Counted from the first letter of the stretch, positions 1 to 8,156 are shown. The stretch is DNA of 64,000 nt from Paraglaciecola chathamensis S18K6 (GCA_000314955.1 BAEM01000034.1:214155-278154), one strand, 5' to 3'. The notes: generated by a model from the sequence alone, not told the origin. A program made the numbers and translations.

Positions 1-2
1 AA

Positions 3-368
3 AAGCGTCTTCACGCCGCTAAACATCATCAAGCTCAACCAAGCACGCTAATGCCCTTTGTGGGAAGCTCAAGGGAAAACATGCTCGAAGGAATTGCTTA
101 CTCACTCAAAGACTACTGTGAGCTTATCGATACCACAGGTCGCTGTATTCGTGATGATAAGGCAGGTTATATTGATAAGACTCAAAACCCCATTCTAGAA
201 CGACTAGGATTAGACTCAGCACAGTGGTTAGCCTTAACCACTGAGTTTGAAAAACACTTCTGTTACGCCGCAGGTGCAGAGCAAATAATGAATGCCTTCA
301 AGCGCCATACCCATCATCAACGAATACGAGGGATGGGCAAAGCAAAAGAGCTGCTAAAGCGCGCTTAA
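3..368 (+). CDS. REP-associated tyrosine (Y1) transposase, C-terminal part
   Basis: The reading frame is open from the left window edge, so the 5' part, including the expected HUH and catalytic Tyr region, lies outside. The visible 121 residues include the tail typical of the long Y1_Tnp/REP-associated transposases of Alteromonadales: LMPFVG, DYCELIDTTGR, IRDDKAGYID, ILERLGLD and a W..L...FE..F stretch, then a basic end. ATG at 51 is an internal Met, not a credible start, because the family-specific sequence continues upstream of it (KRLHA...). Such proteins are domesticated relatives of IS200/IS605 transposases thought to act on short repeats scattered in the genome. A short-repeat array lies just downstream. 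Family assignment is from recognition of the C-terminal sequence only. Confidence 0.75.
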   Translation, partial: KRLHAAKHHQAQPSTLMPFVGSSRENMLEGIAYSLKDYCELIDTTGRCIRDDKAGYIDKTQNPILERLGLDSAQWLALTTEFEKHFCYAAGAEQIMNAFKRHTHHQRIRGMGKAKELLKRA

Positions 369-552
369 ATCAATCTCAACAAATACACTTAATGCACAGC
401 TTGTGAAGCGGACGCTCGCCTAACTTTACACCTTACTCGCCGTATTCTTTTTTTAACACCCTAAATGCAAACAAAACCCCTGACGTTCAACGAAAAAGTA
501 CCTTAGTGTCTTTTTAGCGACCTTCTTGAAGATGACGAAAGCGATAACAATT

Positions 553-683
553 CATGGATGTCTTTATAATTTCCTCTATGTCTCATCTATAGCATGGCTG
601 TTTTAATAAATTGGCTTGGCTGTCTTGATAAGTTGAGCATGGCTGTCTTGATAAATTTCTTGTAAGCATGGCTGTCTTTATAA
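553..683. repeat. Array of five degenerate 17-bp repeats (CATGGCTGTCTTGATAA type)
   Basis: Five variants of CATGGCTGTCTTGATAA begin at 553, 593, 615, 638 and 667. They read CATGGATGTCTTTATAA, CATGGCTGTTTTAATAA, CTTGGCTGTCTTGATAA, CATGGCTGTCTTGATAA and CATGGCTGTCTTTATAA. Spacing is irregular (22 to 40 bp), so this is not a simple tandem repeat and not a CRISPR. The array lies directly downstream of the Y1 transposase, the position expected for repeats linked to such a protein. I see no strong internal palindrome in the unit. Confidence 0.7.
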
Positions 684-808
684 ATTTTTGGAGAGCCTGG
701 ATGGGCTTTGGTATGGAAAGCGAAGGCTTTTCGTTCTGATTATGTGAGTTTAGGCAGGGAGACTACGACCTAATTAGCGCAGCGTTTTTTCTATATTCTA
801 TAAAATAT

Positions 809-833
809 CCCCGCGAGCATCACGCGCACGGGG
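809..833 (-). terminator. Intrinsic terminator of the sugar isomerase-like gene
   Basis: Read on the minus strand, CCCCGTGCGCG and CGCGGGG can pair, followed by ATATTTTATAG. It lies 17 bases past the stop codon of the minus-strand gene at 850. Confidence 0.55.
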
Positions 834-849
834 TCGTATTGATTTAGCA

Positions 850-1743
850 TTAGCGCACTTCAAGATATTCCATTAATCCTTGTTTGGATATTTTAACAGC
901 CTCTAAAGGTTTTAAATCATTGGGGTATTCTTCTTGTTCAACCACCAGCCAATGCGTTCCGCCTACTGACATATTAGCTTCAATCAAACTCGGCCAGTCT
1001 ATGGTGTCTTGGCCAATTAATGGCAATTTATCTTGCGCGTCATCCGGCAGTTTAACTTTATAATGAGTGGTGAAAGTGCGACCAGGATAGCGCTTAACAT
1101 ACTCAACAGGGTCCTTACCTGCATAGGTCGTCCAGCCAACATCTTGCTGCAAAATAACGTTTTCATTGGTGTTCTGTGCAAGGTAATCCCAGTAAGTACT
1201 TTGCTGGAAATCATTAAACTCTTTTTCGTGATTATGATAACCAATCTTCATCCCTTGTGGGGCAAGCTTTTCCGACAAGCGATTCAAATCGGCCACAACA
1301 GCCTCAATCTGTTGCGGGTCAAATGCGCGTGCATCATAAGGTACAATCAAACTTGTACAACCTAAGGCTTTATAAAAGGCAACCGTGTCAGCAAATTGTT
1401 GCTCATTAAGCTTTTCAAAGGGAATGTGCGCACCACTCACTTTAAGCCCTAAACCATCAAGAAATCCCTTAAGCGCCTGAGGGTCATCTGAGTATTTACC
1501 AAAATCTCCTGCAAATTCAACACCGTCAAAGCCCATGTCAGCCAGTATAGTCAGTGTCCCTTCAAAATCTCGCTTAACCTCATCTTTCACAGACCACAAT
1601 TGCACACTCACTTGTGGTGCTATGCCTTTTTCATTAGGACTTTGGTTTTGACTTTCATTCTGGCCACAGCCGTATAACCCTAGTGTAATAACGATGGCAC
1701 CTATCATCGATATTAAGCGCATGCTTACATTCGTTAATCTCAT
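850..1743 (-). CDS. Sugar phosphate isomerase/epimerase-like TIM-barrel lipoprotein
   Basis: A 297-residue protein of the xylose-isomerase-like TIM barrel family (AP_endonuc_2 fold). The N-terminus is a lipoprotein signal: hydrophobic residues 9-24 and lipobox LYGC with Cys26, so the enzyme should be anchored in a membrane facing the periplasm. Family-typical stretches are VSVQLWSVKDE near residue 46, GFDGVEF, KIGYHNHEKEF and VILQQDVGW, which carry the likely metal-binding His/Glu/Asp. The start is supported by AAGGAAG five bases upstream of the ATG; a Met at residue 8 is an alternative. It is the last gene of a minus-strand group behind the GMC oxidoreductase and its subunit 3. Enzymes of this family next to GMC sugar dehydrogenases often act on 3-keto-sugars, which I infer here. 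The substrate is unknown. Confidence 0.75.
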   Translation of the reverse strand: MRLTNVSMRLISMIGAIVITLGLYGCGQNESQNQSPNEKGIAPQVSVQLWSVKDEVKRDFEGTLTILADMGFDGVEFAGDFGKYSDDPQALKGFLDGLGLKVSGAHIPFEKLNEQQFADTVAFYKALGCTSLIVPYDARAFDPQQIEAVVADLNRLSEKLAPQGMKIGYHNHEKEFNDFQQSTYWDYLAQNTNENVILQQDVGWTTYAGKDPVEYVKRYPGRTFTTHYKVKLPDDAQDKLPLIGQDTIDWPSLIEANMSVGGTHWLVVEQEEYPNDLKPLEAVKISKQGLMEYLEVR

Positions 1744-1830
1744 TTTTGCTTCCTTTTAAAACAGCTAATCATATCCCCTCACCTTCTCGATTTATAAAAT
1801 ACCGACATTAACTGTGCGAGGTTTTCATAC

Positions 1831-3558
1831 TTATATTCGACCTTGTTTCATCTCACTAACGGCATAATCGACAGCTCTTGCAGTGAGTGCCATAAAGGTT
1901 AACGAGGGATTTTGCACGGCCGAGCTACTAAAGCTCGCACCGTCTGTTACAAATAAATTATCTATATCGTGCGTTTGATTAAAACGGTTCAACACAGAAT
2001 CTTTAGGATTGCGTCCCATTCTAGCGGTGCCCAACTCGTGAATCGCCAACCCTGGAGGGCCTTGGTTCACATAACTGCTGACGTTTTCTACACCCGCTAC
2101 CTTGAGCATTTCCTCGGCTGTATCGGCGGCATCTTTCATCATGTCTAATTCGTTATCAGACCAGCGACAGTTGATTTCTAGCTGAGGGATCCCCCATTTA
2201 TCCTTTAACGAATGATGTAGCTTCACCGTGTTCTCATAGCGTGGAAGCATTTCTCCTTGGGCATGCAAACCGAAGCGCCACTTGCCAGCTTGGGTCATTT
2301 GCTGCTTGAACTTCTCCCCAAAACCCTTGGTTGACGCGTTTTGTTGCCAGCCTTCACGATAGGCACCACCAGCCAACGCGTAACCCCGTAGGTAATTCTT
2401 CTTGCCACGCTTAGGCTCATACTGGAAATTCGGAATAATAATGCCCCCAGGCCTTCTTCCTCGATAGTATTCATCCTCGTAGCCAGGTACATCGCCTGTG
2501 GCCCCCGCGTTGTAATTGTGATCCATCAAGTAGTGGCCCAATACACCAGAGCTATTGGCAATACCATCAGGAAACGCGCGAGAAGTAGAGTTGAGCATAA
2601 TTTGAGTGCTCCCGAGCGTTGATGCGCACAGAAATACAACCTTTGCGTAATACTCGCGCTCGGCCAGCGTATCGTTGTCGATAACCCGCACCCCTCGCAC
2701 TTTTTTACTTTGCTCATCATAAATCAAGCTGTGCACCACGCTGTCAGGAGCGATATGCAAATTTCCCGTGGCTGCGGCGGCAGGTAATGTTGAGCTTTGC
2801 GTTGAAAAGTATGCTCCAAATGAGCAACCTTTTTGGCACTCATTTCGCGCTTGGCATTGTACCCGTCCTTGCTTTATATGTAGTTCAGAAGGTTGAGTTA
2901 AATGTGCCATTCGCCCCATGATCATTTTGCGATCGGGATAGACTTTTTCAATGGCCGCTTTAATATCCACTTCAGGCTTTGTCATGTCAAAAGGAGGTAA
3001 AAACTCACTATCTGGTAACTGCTCTAAGCCTTCTTTTGCACCACTGATGCCAGCATGACGCTCGACATGGCCATACCACTTTTCTATATCTGCGTAGCGT
3101 ATCGGCCAATCATTGCCGTGGCCATCGAGACTATTTGCAGCAAAATCATGGTCACTCAAACGATATGATTGTCGATGCCATAACAAAGATTTTCCGCCCA
3201 ACTGATTAGCCCGGATCCAACTAAACGTCGTATCATCTTTAGTGGTATAAGGTAAATCTCGGTCGTTACCAAAGAAGTGCTTAGTGGCATCATTAAAGGC
3301 ATAACATTGCTTTTGAATACGATAACGTTGCTCAAGTAAAATATTGTCTACTTTGCCGCGCATGGGCATATCCCATGGCGCTACGCCCTCACCGATATAG
3401 TCTTTTCTGTGTTCTACCACGCGGCCCCGCTCAATCATCAGGGTTTTCAAGCCCCGCTCACATAGCTCTTTGGCAGCCCAGCCACCGGACAACCCCGAAC
3501 CGATCACAATGGCATCAAAGGTCTCATCAGTGTCTTTTATGTACATCTGGTCACTCAT
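1831..3558 (-). CDS. GMC-family FAD oxidoreductase (sugar dehydrogenase large subunit type)
   Basis: A 575-residue flavoprotein. The FAD-binding Rossmann motif GSGLSG is at residues 20-25 and the C-terminal GMC active-site pair is visible as His507 (in HELGTARMG) and Asn550 (in QNPSLTF). A Cys motif C-x5-C-x3-C at 235, 241 and 245 has the spacing of the iron-sulfur cluster ligands in FAD-dependent glucose dehydrogenase, so electrons probably leave through a cluster rather than to O2. There is no signal peptide of its own. The adjacent subunit 3 has one, which suggests co-export of the folded complex, as for glucoside 3-dehydrogenase and FAD-GDH. I infer oxidation of a sugar or glycoside in the periplasm, feeding the isomerase-like lipoprotein downstream. 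No cytochrome c subunit is encoded nearby, so the electron acceptor is unclear. Confidence 0.85.
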   Translation of the reverse strand: MSDQMYIKDTDETFDAIVIGSGLSGGWAAKELCERGLKTLMIERGRVVEHRKDYIGEGVAPWDMPMRGKVDNILLEQRYRIQKQCYAFNDATKHFFGNDRDLPYTTKDDTTFSWIRANQLGGKSLLWHRQSYRLSDHDFAANSLDGHGNDWPIRYADIEKWYGHVERHAGISGAKEGLEQLPDSEFLPPFDMTKPEVDIKAAIEKVYPDRKMIMGRMAHLTQPSELHIKQGRVQCQARNECQKGCSFGAYFSTQSSTLPAAAATGNLHIAPDSVVHSLIYDEQSKKVRGVRVIDNDTLAEREYYAKVVFLCASTLGSTQIMLNSTSRAFPDGIANSSGVLGHYLMDHNYNAGATGDVPGYEDEYYRGRRPGGIIIPNFQYEPKRGKKNYLRGYALAGGAYREGWQQNASTKGFGEKFKQQMTQAGKWRFGLHAQGEMLPRYENTVKLHHSLKDKWGIPQLEINCRWSDNELDMMKDAADTAEEMLKVAGVENVSSYVNQGPPGLAIHELGTARMGRNPKDSVLNRFNQTHDIDNLFVTDGASFSSSAVQNPSLTFMALTARAVDYAVSEMKQGRI

Positions 3559-3631
3559 TACATCTTCCTGTTCTAAATACTTTCGATTTGCGCTTGAACT
3601 GCACTGTGGTGCTCATTGAAGCCTGATAAGA

Positions 3632-4300
3632 CTACTGATTCACAAGCCATGCCTTGCCGACTGATGAATACTCAATGGAGCCTTTAAAGCCGCCTGGCAC
3701 AGGTAAATAGGCTAACTCCTGAGTCGCACCTACCTCTGACGTGAAATAGCCAAATACAATCATGTGTTTCAAAAAAGCAAAGTGCTCTGCGTCATCTCGG
3801 CCAAACTCTTTTTCGGCCTCTTCAATCGCGCTAAGCAAGGCTAGCTGTTGAGATTCGCTTGCTTCACTGAAGCTTCTCTTGAAACGTTTCTGCGCTGCCG
3901 CGTCAATGCGCTTTAGTAAATCAACCACTTGTGTTTGCTGCCAATTTGCATGACAACGCACCAATTGGTTATCGATAAACCCATGGGTATCTACATCACC
4001 TGCACCAGCTGTATCGGTTTTAGGGATCACCAACTGGCAAATGTCGCGCAATTGTTGCATCTGCTTTTGGGTAAACAAGCGTCCAGCAGACTGCCAACTT
4101 TGTGGGTTTCCTTGATACGCCATGGCCACGCTTAAGCCTCCGCCCCCCAGTAAATTTGCAGCTCCTGCAGCACCAATCAAGGCTCCTAAGCCAAGTAAAA
4201 ATGAACGCTTTTTAGGGTTTTCAACCTCGAGATGCTCATTCGAGCTAGTATCAGATAATGCCACTTGTTCATCAGAAGACGAGTTTTGTGATCCGCGCAT
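3632..4300 (-). CDS. Gluconate 2-dehydrogenase subunit 3 family protein (GMC partner)
   Basis: A 222-residue small subunit of the gluconate 2-dehydrogenase subunit 3 family. After a polar N-terminal stretch of about 30 residues it has NPKKRSFLLGLGAL followed by a hydrophobic Gly/Ala-rich segment, which resembles a Tat signal in which the twin Arg is Lys-Arg. The mature part contains FTQKQMQQLRDICQLVIPKTDTAGA, the characteristic opening of the family. These subunits chaperone and export the GMC catalytic subunit, here encoded 73 bp downstream. A KR Tat motif is rare, so either export is inefficient, another route is used, or the first residues are annotated too long. No closer alternative function is apparent. 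Confidence 0.8.
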   Translation of the reverse strand: MRGSQNSSSDEQVALSDTSSNEHLEVENPKKRSFLLGLGALIGAAGAANLLGGGGLSVAMAYQGNPQSWQSAGRLFTQKQMQQLRDICQLVIPKTDTAGAGDVDTHGFIDNQLVRCHANWQQTQVVDLLKRIDAAAQKRFKRSFSEASESQQLALLSAIEEAEKEFGRDDAEHFAFLKHMIVFGYFTSEVGATQELAYLPVPGGFKGSIEYSSVGKAWLVNQ

Positions 4301-4424
4301 GAGAAATACCTTTAATTATGAAATTGAATGTCGCTGAGCCTAACCAATGCAAACCGTAATTACAGGTCCTTTGCCAACCCACGGAAAGAGCAGTCCGTTT
4401 AGTCTGTACTCAAACCCTACTTAG

Positions 4425-4443
4425 CTAAGTAATCATTACTTAG
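4425..4443. promoter_or_regulatory. Perfect 9-1-9 palindrome, candidate operator
   Basis: CTAAGTAATCATTACTTAG is a perfect inverted repeat around one central base. It lies 125 bp upstream of the start of the subunit 3 gene, inside the region shared with the AraC-type gene. Symmetric sites are less usual for AraC monomers than direct repeats, so another regulator could bind here. Confidence 0.5.
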
Positions 4444-4457
4444 GTTTAGTTCAACAA

Positions 4458-4475
4458 GACAGCAGATATGCTGTC
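4458..4475. promoter_or_regulatory. Palindrome GACAGCA-GATA-TGCTGTC
   Basis: Seven perfectly paired bases on each side of a 4-base centre, 14 bp to the right of the first palindrome. It could be an operator or an RNA hairpin in a leader. Nothing in the sequence decides this. Confidence 0.4.
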
Positions 4476-4703
4476 ATTGACGCCATCCAAGTTAATACCT
4501 TGTTAATGATTGTAAGAGGAAATCGTTAATGCTAGGTAACGCAAAATCGGTTTAAAGTAGGATTATTTCGGCGTTTAAAAATATAAAAATGGTTAAAGTA
4601 AGCTAATCTTCTAATACGCAATGGAATTAAGCGGTGTACAGTTCAACCTTATCTGATTATATTATTGGCACGTATAACACTGCAAAACCCGAGACGCTAG
4701 CGC

Positions 4704-5450
4704 ATGGCAACCCAGCATTTTAGTAGCGAACAAAGCGCTCAATTCATTCAGCGCAGCAACATAAGCCAGTTATTGGCCATGTTTGACCTACTGCCAGATA
4801 TCTTATTTTGGATTAAAGACACCCATAGCCGGCTAATCCACGCCAATCAATGTTATTTAGAACATGTGGGCATTCCCACCCTTGAGCAAGCACGTGGGCA
4901 AACCGACGCAGATTTTGCGCCTCGTCATATTGCCAAGCAGTTTTTGAATGATGATCAACGGGTGGTCAAAGGCGAAACCGTGACAGAACGCCTCGAGATG
5001 AATGTGCTTGAATCCGGCGAAGTGTGCTGGTTCACCACGTCTAAACGCCCACTCTATGATGCAGACGGCGAGATCATTGGCTCCTATGGCACATCCCGTC
5101 ACCTTGAAAAAACCTCTGTTGCCTTAAACAGTATGGACGCCTTAAAAACCCCAATGAACCATATTCGCCAGCATTATATGCAAAACCTGTCGATGCATGA
5201 ATTAGCGTCCTTGTCTCACCTATCGATCAGCGCACTAGAGAGACGATTTAAAAAGTACTTAGGCTTAACACCTAGACATTACATTATTCAAGTCAGGCTT
5301 GAAAATGCCCGGCGCTTGTTGGTGGAAACCACTCTCCCGATTAACGTTATTGCGGCAGAAGTCGGCTTTCAAGACGCCAGTTATTTTAGCCGTAAGTTCT
5401 ACCAATTATTTGAAACGAAACCGTCAGAATTCAGATTGAGCTACCAATGA
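4704..5450 (+). CDS. AraC-family transcriptional regulator with N-terminal PAS domain
   Basis: A 248-residue regulator. Residues about 20-125 form a PAS domain (LLPDILFWIKDTHSRLIHANQ, ending with WFTTSKRPLYDADGEIIGSYGTSR). Residues about 150-247 form a double helix-turn-helix AraC domain with SMHELASLSHLSISALERRFKKYLGLTPRHYI in the first half and INVIAAEVGFQDASYFSRKFYQLFETKPSEFR in the second. Most AraC regulators of sugar genes use a cupin sensor; a PAS sensor suggests detection of a small ligand or redox signal in the cytoplasm. The gene is divergent from the GMC oxidoreductase operon, and regulation of that operon is inferred from position. Confidence 0.85.
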   Translation: MATQHFSSEQSAQFIQRSNISQLLAMFDLLPDILFWIKDTHSRLIHANQCYLEHVGIPTLEQARGQTDADFAPRHIAKQFLNDDQRVVKGETVTERLEMNVLESGEVCWFTTSKRPLYDADGEIIGSYGTSRHLEKTSVALNSMDALKTPMNHIRQHYMQNLSMHELASLSHLSISALERRFKKYLGLTPRHYIIQVRLENARRLLVETTLPINVIAAEVGFQDASYFSRKFYQLFETKPSEFRLSYQ

Positions 5451-5463
5451 TAAAGACATAAAA

Positions 5464-5492
5464 AAAGCGCTAGGCATTGACCATAGCGCTTT
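5464..5492. terminator. Bidirectional terminator between the AraC gene and serA
   Basis: AAAGCGCTA (5464-5472) pairs with TAGCGCTTT (5484-5492) across an 11-base loop. On the minus strand the stem is followed by a run of T, giving a good intrinsic terminator for serA. On the plus strand a shorter T run follows at 5498. Confidence 0.75.
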
Positions 5493-5520
5493 ACCCGTTT
5501 TTAAACAGGTCGTTTATTTA

Positions 5521-6750
5521 TTACAACAAAATACGTGATTTAATGGTGCCATCAATCATATTTAGTTGCTCCAATGCTTCATCAGCATCGTCAGTTTCAA
5601 CATCAATCACCACGTAACCAATGGTGTCGTCTGTTTGCAAATACTGAGCGGCAATGTTGATGTTTTTCTGGGCAAACGCTTGGTTGATCTGGGTTAACAC
5701 GCCCGGCGCATTTTTATGAATGTGCAACAAACGCGAACGGTCAGCATGAGACGGTAGCGATACTTCAGGGAAGTTAACCGCAGACAAAGTCGAACCATTA
5801 TCACTGTATTTCGCTAGCTTTCCAGCCACTTCAATACCAATGTTTTGCTGTGCTTCTTGGGTACTGCCCCCAACATGCGGAGTTAAAATCACGTTGTCGA
5901 ACTGGCGCAAAGGTGATTCGAACTCTTCTTTGTTTGACTTAGGTTCAACGGGGAACACATCAATCGCTGCACCGCTTAACTTGCCTGCTTCAAGCACGTC
6001 AACCAAGGCGGGTATGTCAATCACAGTACCGCGTGCCGCATTAATTAGAATGGCACCCTGTTTCAACCATGATAATTCGGTAGCGCCTATCATGTTTTGC
6101 GTTTGTGCGGTTTCTGGTACGTGTAAGCTCACCACATCAGAGGTACTCATAAGCTCTTTCATCGTTTTAACTTGTGTCGAGTTACCCAATACGAGCTTGT
6201 CTTCAATATCAAAAAACTGAACGCGCATACCCAAATGCTCAGCCAAAATGCTCAGCTGCGTACCAATATGGCCGTAGCCAATAATGCCCAAGGTTTTGCC
6301 ACGGGCCTCAAACGAGCCAACAGCACTTTTGTCCCATTCGCCACGATGGGCTTTGGCGTTACGCTCAGGCACACCACGCAATAATAAAATCAGTTGCCCA
6401 AGAACGAGCTCAGCCACAGAACGCGTATTAGAGAACGGCGCATTAAAAACGGGAATACCGCGTTTCTGGGTTGCTTTTAAATCGACTTGGTTGGTACCGA
6501 TACAGAAACACCCTACCGCCACCAATTTATTAGCTGCTGCGATAACGCGCTCAGTTAATTGCGTACGCGAGCGAATGCCGATGAAATGTACGTCTTTAAT
6601 TTTTTCGATCAATTCGTCTTCAGGTAACGACGTTTTCAAGTACTCAATATTCTCATAACCATTGGCTTTCAGTGTATCCAAGCTGCTCTGGTGTAAACCT
6701 TCGAGAAGTAAAATTTTAATCTTGTCTTTTTGAAGCGAAACTTTGCTCAT
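5521..6750 (-). CDS. serA: D-3-phosphoglycerate dehydrogenase
   Basis: First enzyme of serine biosynthesis, oxidising 3-phosphoglycerate with NAD. The protein matches E. coli SerA along its length: MSKVSLQKDKIKILLLEG at the N-terminus, CFCIGTNQVDL, the NAD-binding motif GYGHIG, INAARGTVIDIPAL with the substrate Arg, LTPHVGGSTQEAQ with the catalytic His, and a C-terminal ACT domain from about residue 340 that senses serine. I start at the ATG at 6750 (409 residues, against 410 in E. coli). The in-frame TTG at 6762 adds four residues with no homologous counterpart, and GGA lies seven bases upstream of the chosen ATG. Monocistronic, with the terminator shared with the AraC gene. Confidence 0.96.
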   Translation of the reverse strand: MSKVSLQKDKIKILLLEGLHQSSLDTLKANGYENIEYLKTSLPEDELIEKIKDVHFIGIRSRTQLTERVIAAANKLVAVGCFCIGTNQVDLKATQKRGIPVFNAPFSNTRSVAELVLGQLILLLRGVPERNAKAHRGEWDKSAVGSFEARGKTLGIIGYGHIGTQLSILAEHLGMRVQFFDIEDKLVLGNSTQVKTMKELMSTSDVVSLHVPETAQTQNMIGATELSWLKQGAILINAARGTVIDIPALVDVLEAGKLSGAAIDVFPVEPKSNKEEFESPLRQFDNVILTPHVGGSTQEAQQNIGIEVAGKLAKYSDNGSTLSAVNFPEVSLPSHADRSRLLHIHKNAPGVLTQINQAFAQKNINIAAQYLQTDDTIGYVVIDVETDDADEALEQLNMIDGTIKSRILL

Positions 6751-6882
6751 TGCGGTATCCAAGTTGATGAAGAATAAGAAGACATCTGGACGTCTATTTG
6801 CCAGCGCAAAAAATAGCAGAAATCGCGCTTATAAGGAAGCTTATCCCGTAAAATCTGTGATAAATAATGAACAATACAGTGA

Positions 6883-7608
6883 TTAATTTACCATTAACGA
6901 TTTCACCACTTGTTCTAAGCGTGGATCATTCGGATCAGACAACCGTGTTGCAACAACGACCTGCCCTTTCGCGTTGATAAAAAAGGTCGTGGGTGTGCCC
7001 CGCACAAAGAATTTTTCCATCGCTACTGAGTCTCCGTCCACTAGGGTTTTAAATGACATACCTCTGGCCGTTAACAATTCTTGAGGTTTTGCTCCTTCTT
7101 CTTCTAGCAAGCTGATGGCAATCATTTGCAAGCCTTGATCTTGATACTTTTCAAAGAGGCGATCTAAGCCTGGAAGCAGCTTCTTACAATACGGACACCA
7201 AGTCGCCCAAAAATGAATAATCAATGGCTTTCCCGCAAAATCCTTTGAGGACACCAAATTCCCCTCAGCGTCGAACAAGCTCCAACTCGGTGCCATTTTA
7301 AGCGCTGCTTGTTGTACCGGACTTTTCTGTTCTGTTTTATTGGCTCTAGCAGTTTTATTGGCTCTGGCAGTTTTGCTGGCTCTAGCAGTTTCAATAGCTC
7401 TAGCAGTTTCGGTGCTTCTGGCAGTCTCAGTAGTTCTATCAGTCTCAGTGGCTCGTGCGGTAAGCGTTGACAAGGTCAATAGCAATATAAGCAACGTAAA
7501 AAACATATTAGCCCGAGCCTTGTGTGGCTTGCTTAAATGAGTAATGAAAGATGAATAAGAAGGTGAATAAGAAGACAGATAACGAAGAATAGAAGTTAGC
7601 GTTTGCAT
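6883..7608 (-). CDS. TlpA/thioredoxin-like periplasmic protein with repeat linker
   Basis: A thioredoxin-fold protein with WATWCPYCKKLLPGLDR, the active-site CPYC at residues 138-141, and the cis-Pro region GTPTTFF near 206, typical of TlpA/ResE-like disulfide reductases that act outside the cytoplasm. A strong signal segment MFFTLLILLLTLSTLTARA begins at Met35; starting there (7506) gives an ordinary 207-residue exported protein, whereas the longer frame starting at 7608 lacks a convincing ribosome binding site. Between signal and domain, residues 52-92 are a low-complexity repeat of six-residue units (TARxxET / TARANK) encoded by an 18-bp DNA repeat. The partner protein is unknown; neighbours are housekeeping genes. 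Confidence 0.8.
   Translation of the reverse strand: MQTLTSILRYLSSYSPSYSSFITHLSKPHKARANMFFTLLILLLTLSTLTARATETDRTTETARSTETARAIETARASKTARANKTARANKTEQKSPVQQAALKMAPSWSLFDAEGNLVSSKDFAGKPLIIHFWATWCPYCKKLLPGLDRLFEKYQDQGLQMIAISLLEEEGAKPQELLTARGMSFKTLVDGDSVAMEKFFVRGTPTTFFINAKGQVVVATRLSDPNDPRLEQVVKSLMVN
7333..7455 (-). repeat. Tandem 18-bp coding repeat in the thioredoxin-like gene
   Basis: About six and a half copies of an 18-bp unit (minus strand, ACTGCTAGAGCCA type) encode a Thr/Ala/Arg-rich linker between signal peptide and thioredoxin domain. Units differ by a few substitutions and keep the frame. Copy number probably varies between strains. Confidence 0.75.
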
Positions 7609-7724
7609 AGTGCTTGCTCAATAGACTGTAATGCAAACAAGAAAGCGCCAAGCCAATAAAACTTTCAAATTCGGGACGATGTCATACAGGGTTCGCCATT
7701 ATAAAGCGGAGTAACGCGGCACTT

Positions 7725-8156
7725 TTAGCTGTAGCTTTGCTCTACCCAACTCTCGAAAATTAAACACGCCGATGCGCTATCTATTTTCCGTTTATCGAGT
7801 TTTTTAAAACCGCCCATTTCAAACAAACGCGCTTTGGCGTCAACTGTGGTTAGGCGCTCGTCAACCGTTTCGATTGGCACTCTGTACTTGGCGTTCAATC
7901 GATTAGCAAATTTTTTCGCCGCGAAAGTGACCTGCTGAAAGCTGCCATCCATGTTTAACGGTAATCCTACTATGGCCAAGTCAGGTTGCCATTGCTCGAA
8001 AACCTTCGCCACGATGTCCCAATTAGGAATACCATCAACCGCATCAATGGCATCAAGCGGAGAGGCGGTGCCTGTCACCTCTTGGCCAACGGCCACACCA
8101 ATACTTTTAGTACCAAAATCAAATGCTAGAACGGTGCGCTGTACAGACTTTGTCAT
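7725..8156 (-). CDS. ruvX: Putative pre-16S rRNA nuclease / Holliday junction resolvase-like RuvX (YqgF)
   Basis: RNase H-fold protein of the YqgF/RuvX family, implicated in 16S rRNA 5' end maturation. The signature [25 protein letters not shown] carries the first catalytic Asp; [11 protein letters not shown] and [16 protein letters not shown] carry further conserved residues, and [14 protein letters not shown] the last Asp. I choose the ATG at 8156 (143 residues, close to the 138 of E. coli YqgF) over the Met at 8198, whose extra 14 residues are not conserved. It follows yqgE and gshB on the same strand, the usual order in this group, and overlaps none of them. Confidence 0.92.
   Translation of the reverse strand: MTKSVQRTVLAFDFGTKSIGVAVGQEVTGTASPLDAIDAVDGIPNWDIVAKVFEQWQPDLAIVGLPLNMDGSFQQVTFAAKKFANRLNAKYRVPIETVDERLTTVDAKARLFEMGGFKKLDKRKIDSASACLIFESWVEQSYS

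Larger units (their letters stand above)
369..849. other. Non-coding stretch with short repeats and a terminator
   Basis: No credible gene is seen on either strand. The stretch holds the short-repeat array at 553-683 and a GC-rich hairpin at 809-833 that serves the minus-strand gene ending at 850. The part at 369-550 shows nothing I can name. Confidence 0.6.
4301..4703. promoter_or_regulatory. Divergent control region between the GMC operon and the AraC regulator
   Basis: About 400 bp with no ORF of substance. It must hold the promoters of both the minus-strand oxidoreductase operon and the plus-strand regulator. Two clear palindromes lie near its left third (4425-4443 and 4458-4475), closer to the oxidoreductase operon. 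Confidence 0.6.

Noticed and set aside
553..683. Short-repeat array as a possible CRISPR
   Set aside because: Spacing varies from 22 to 40 bp, the units are degenerate, and no cas gene is in the window.
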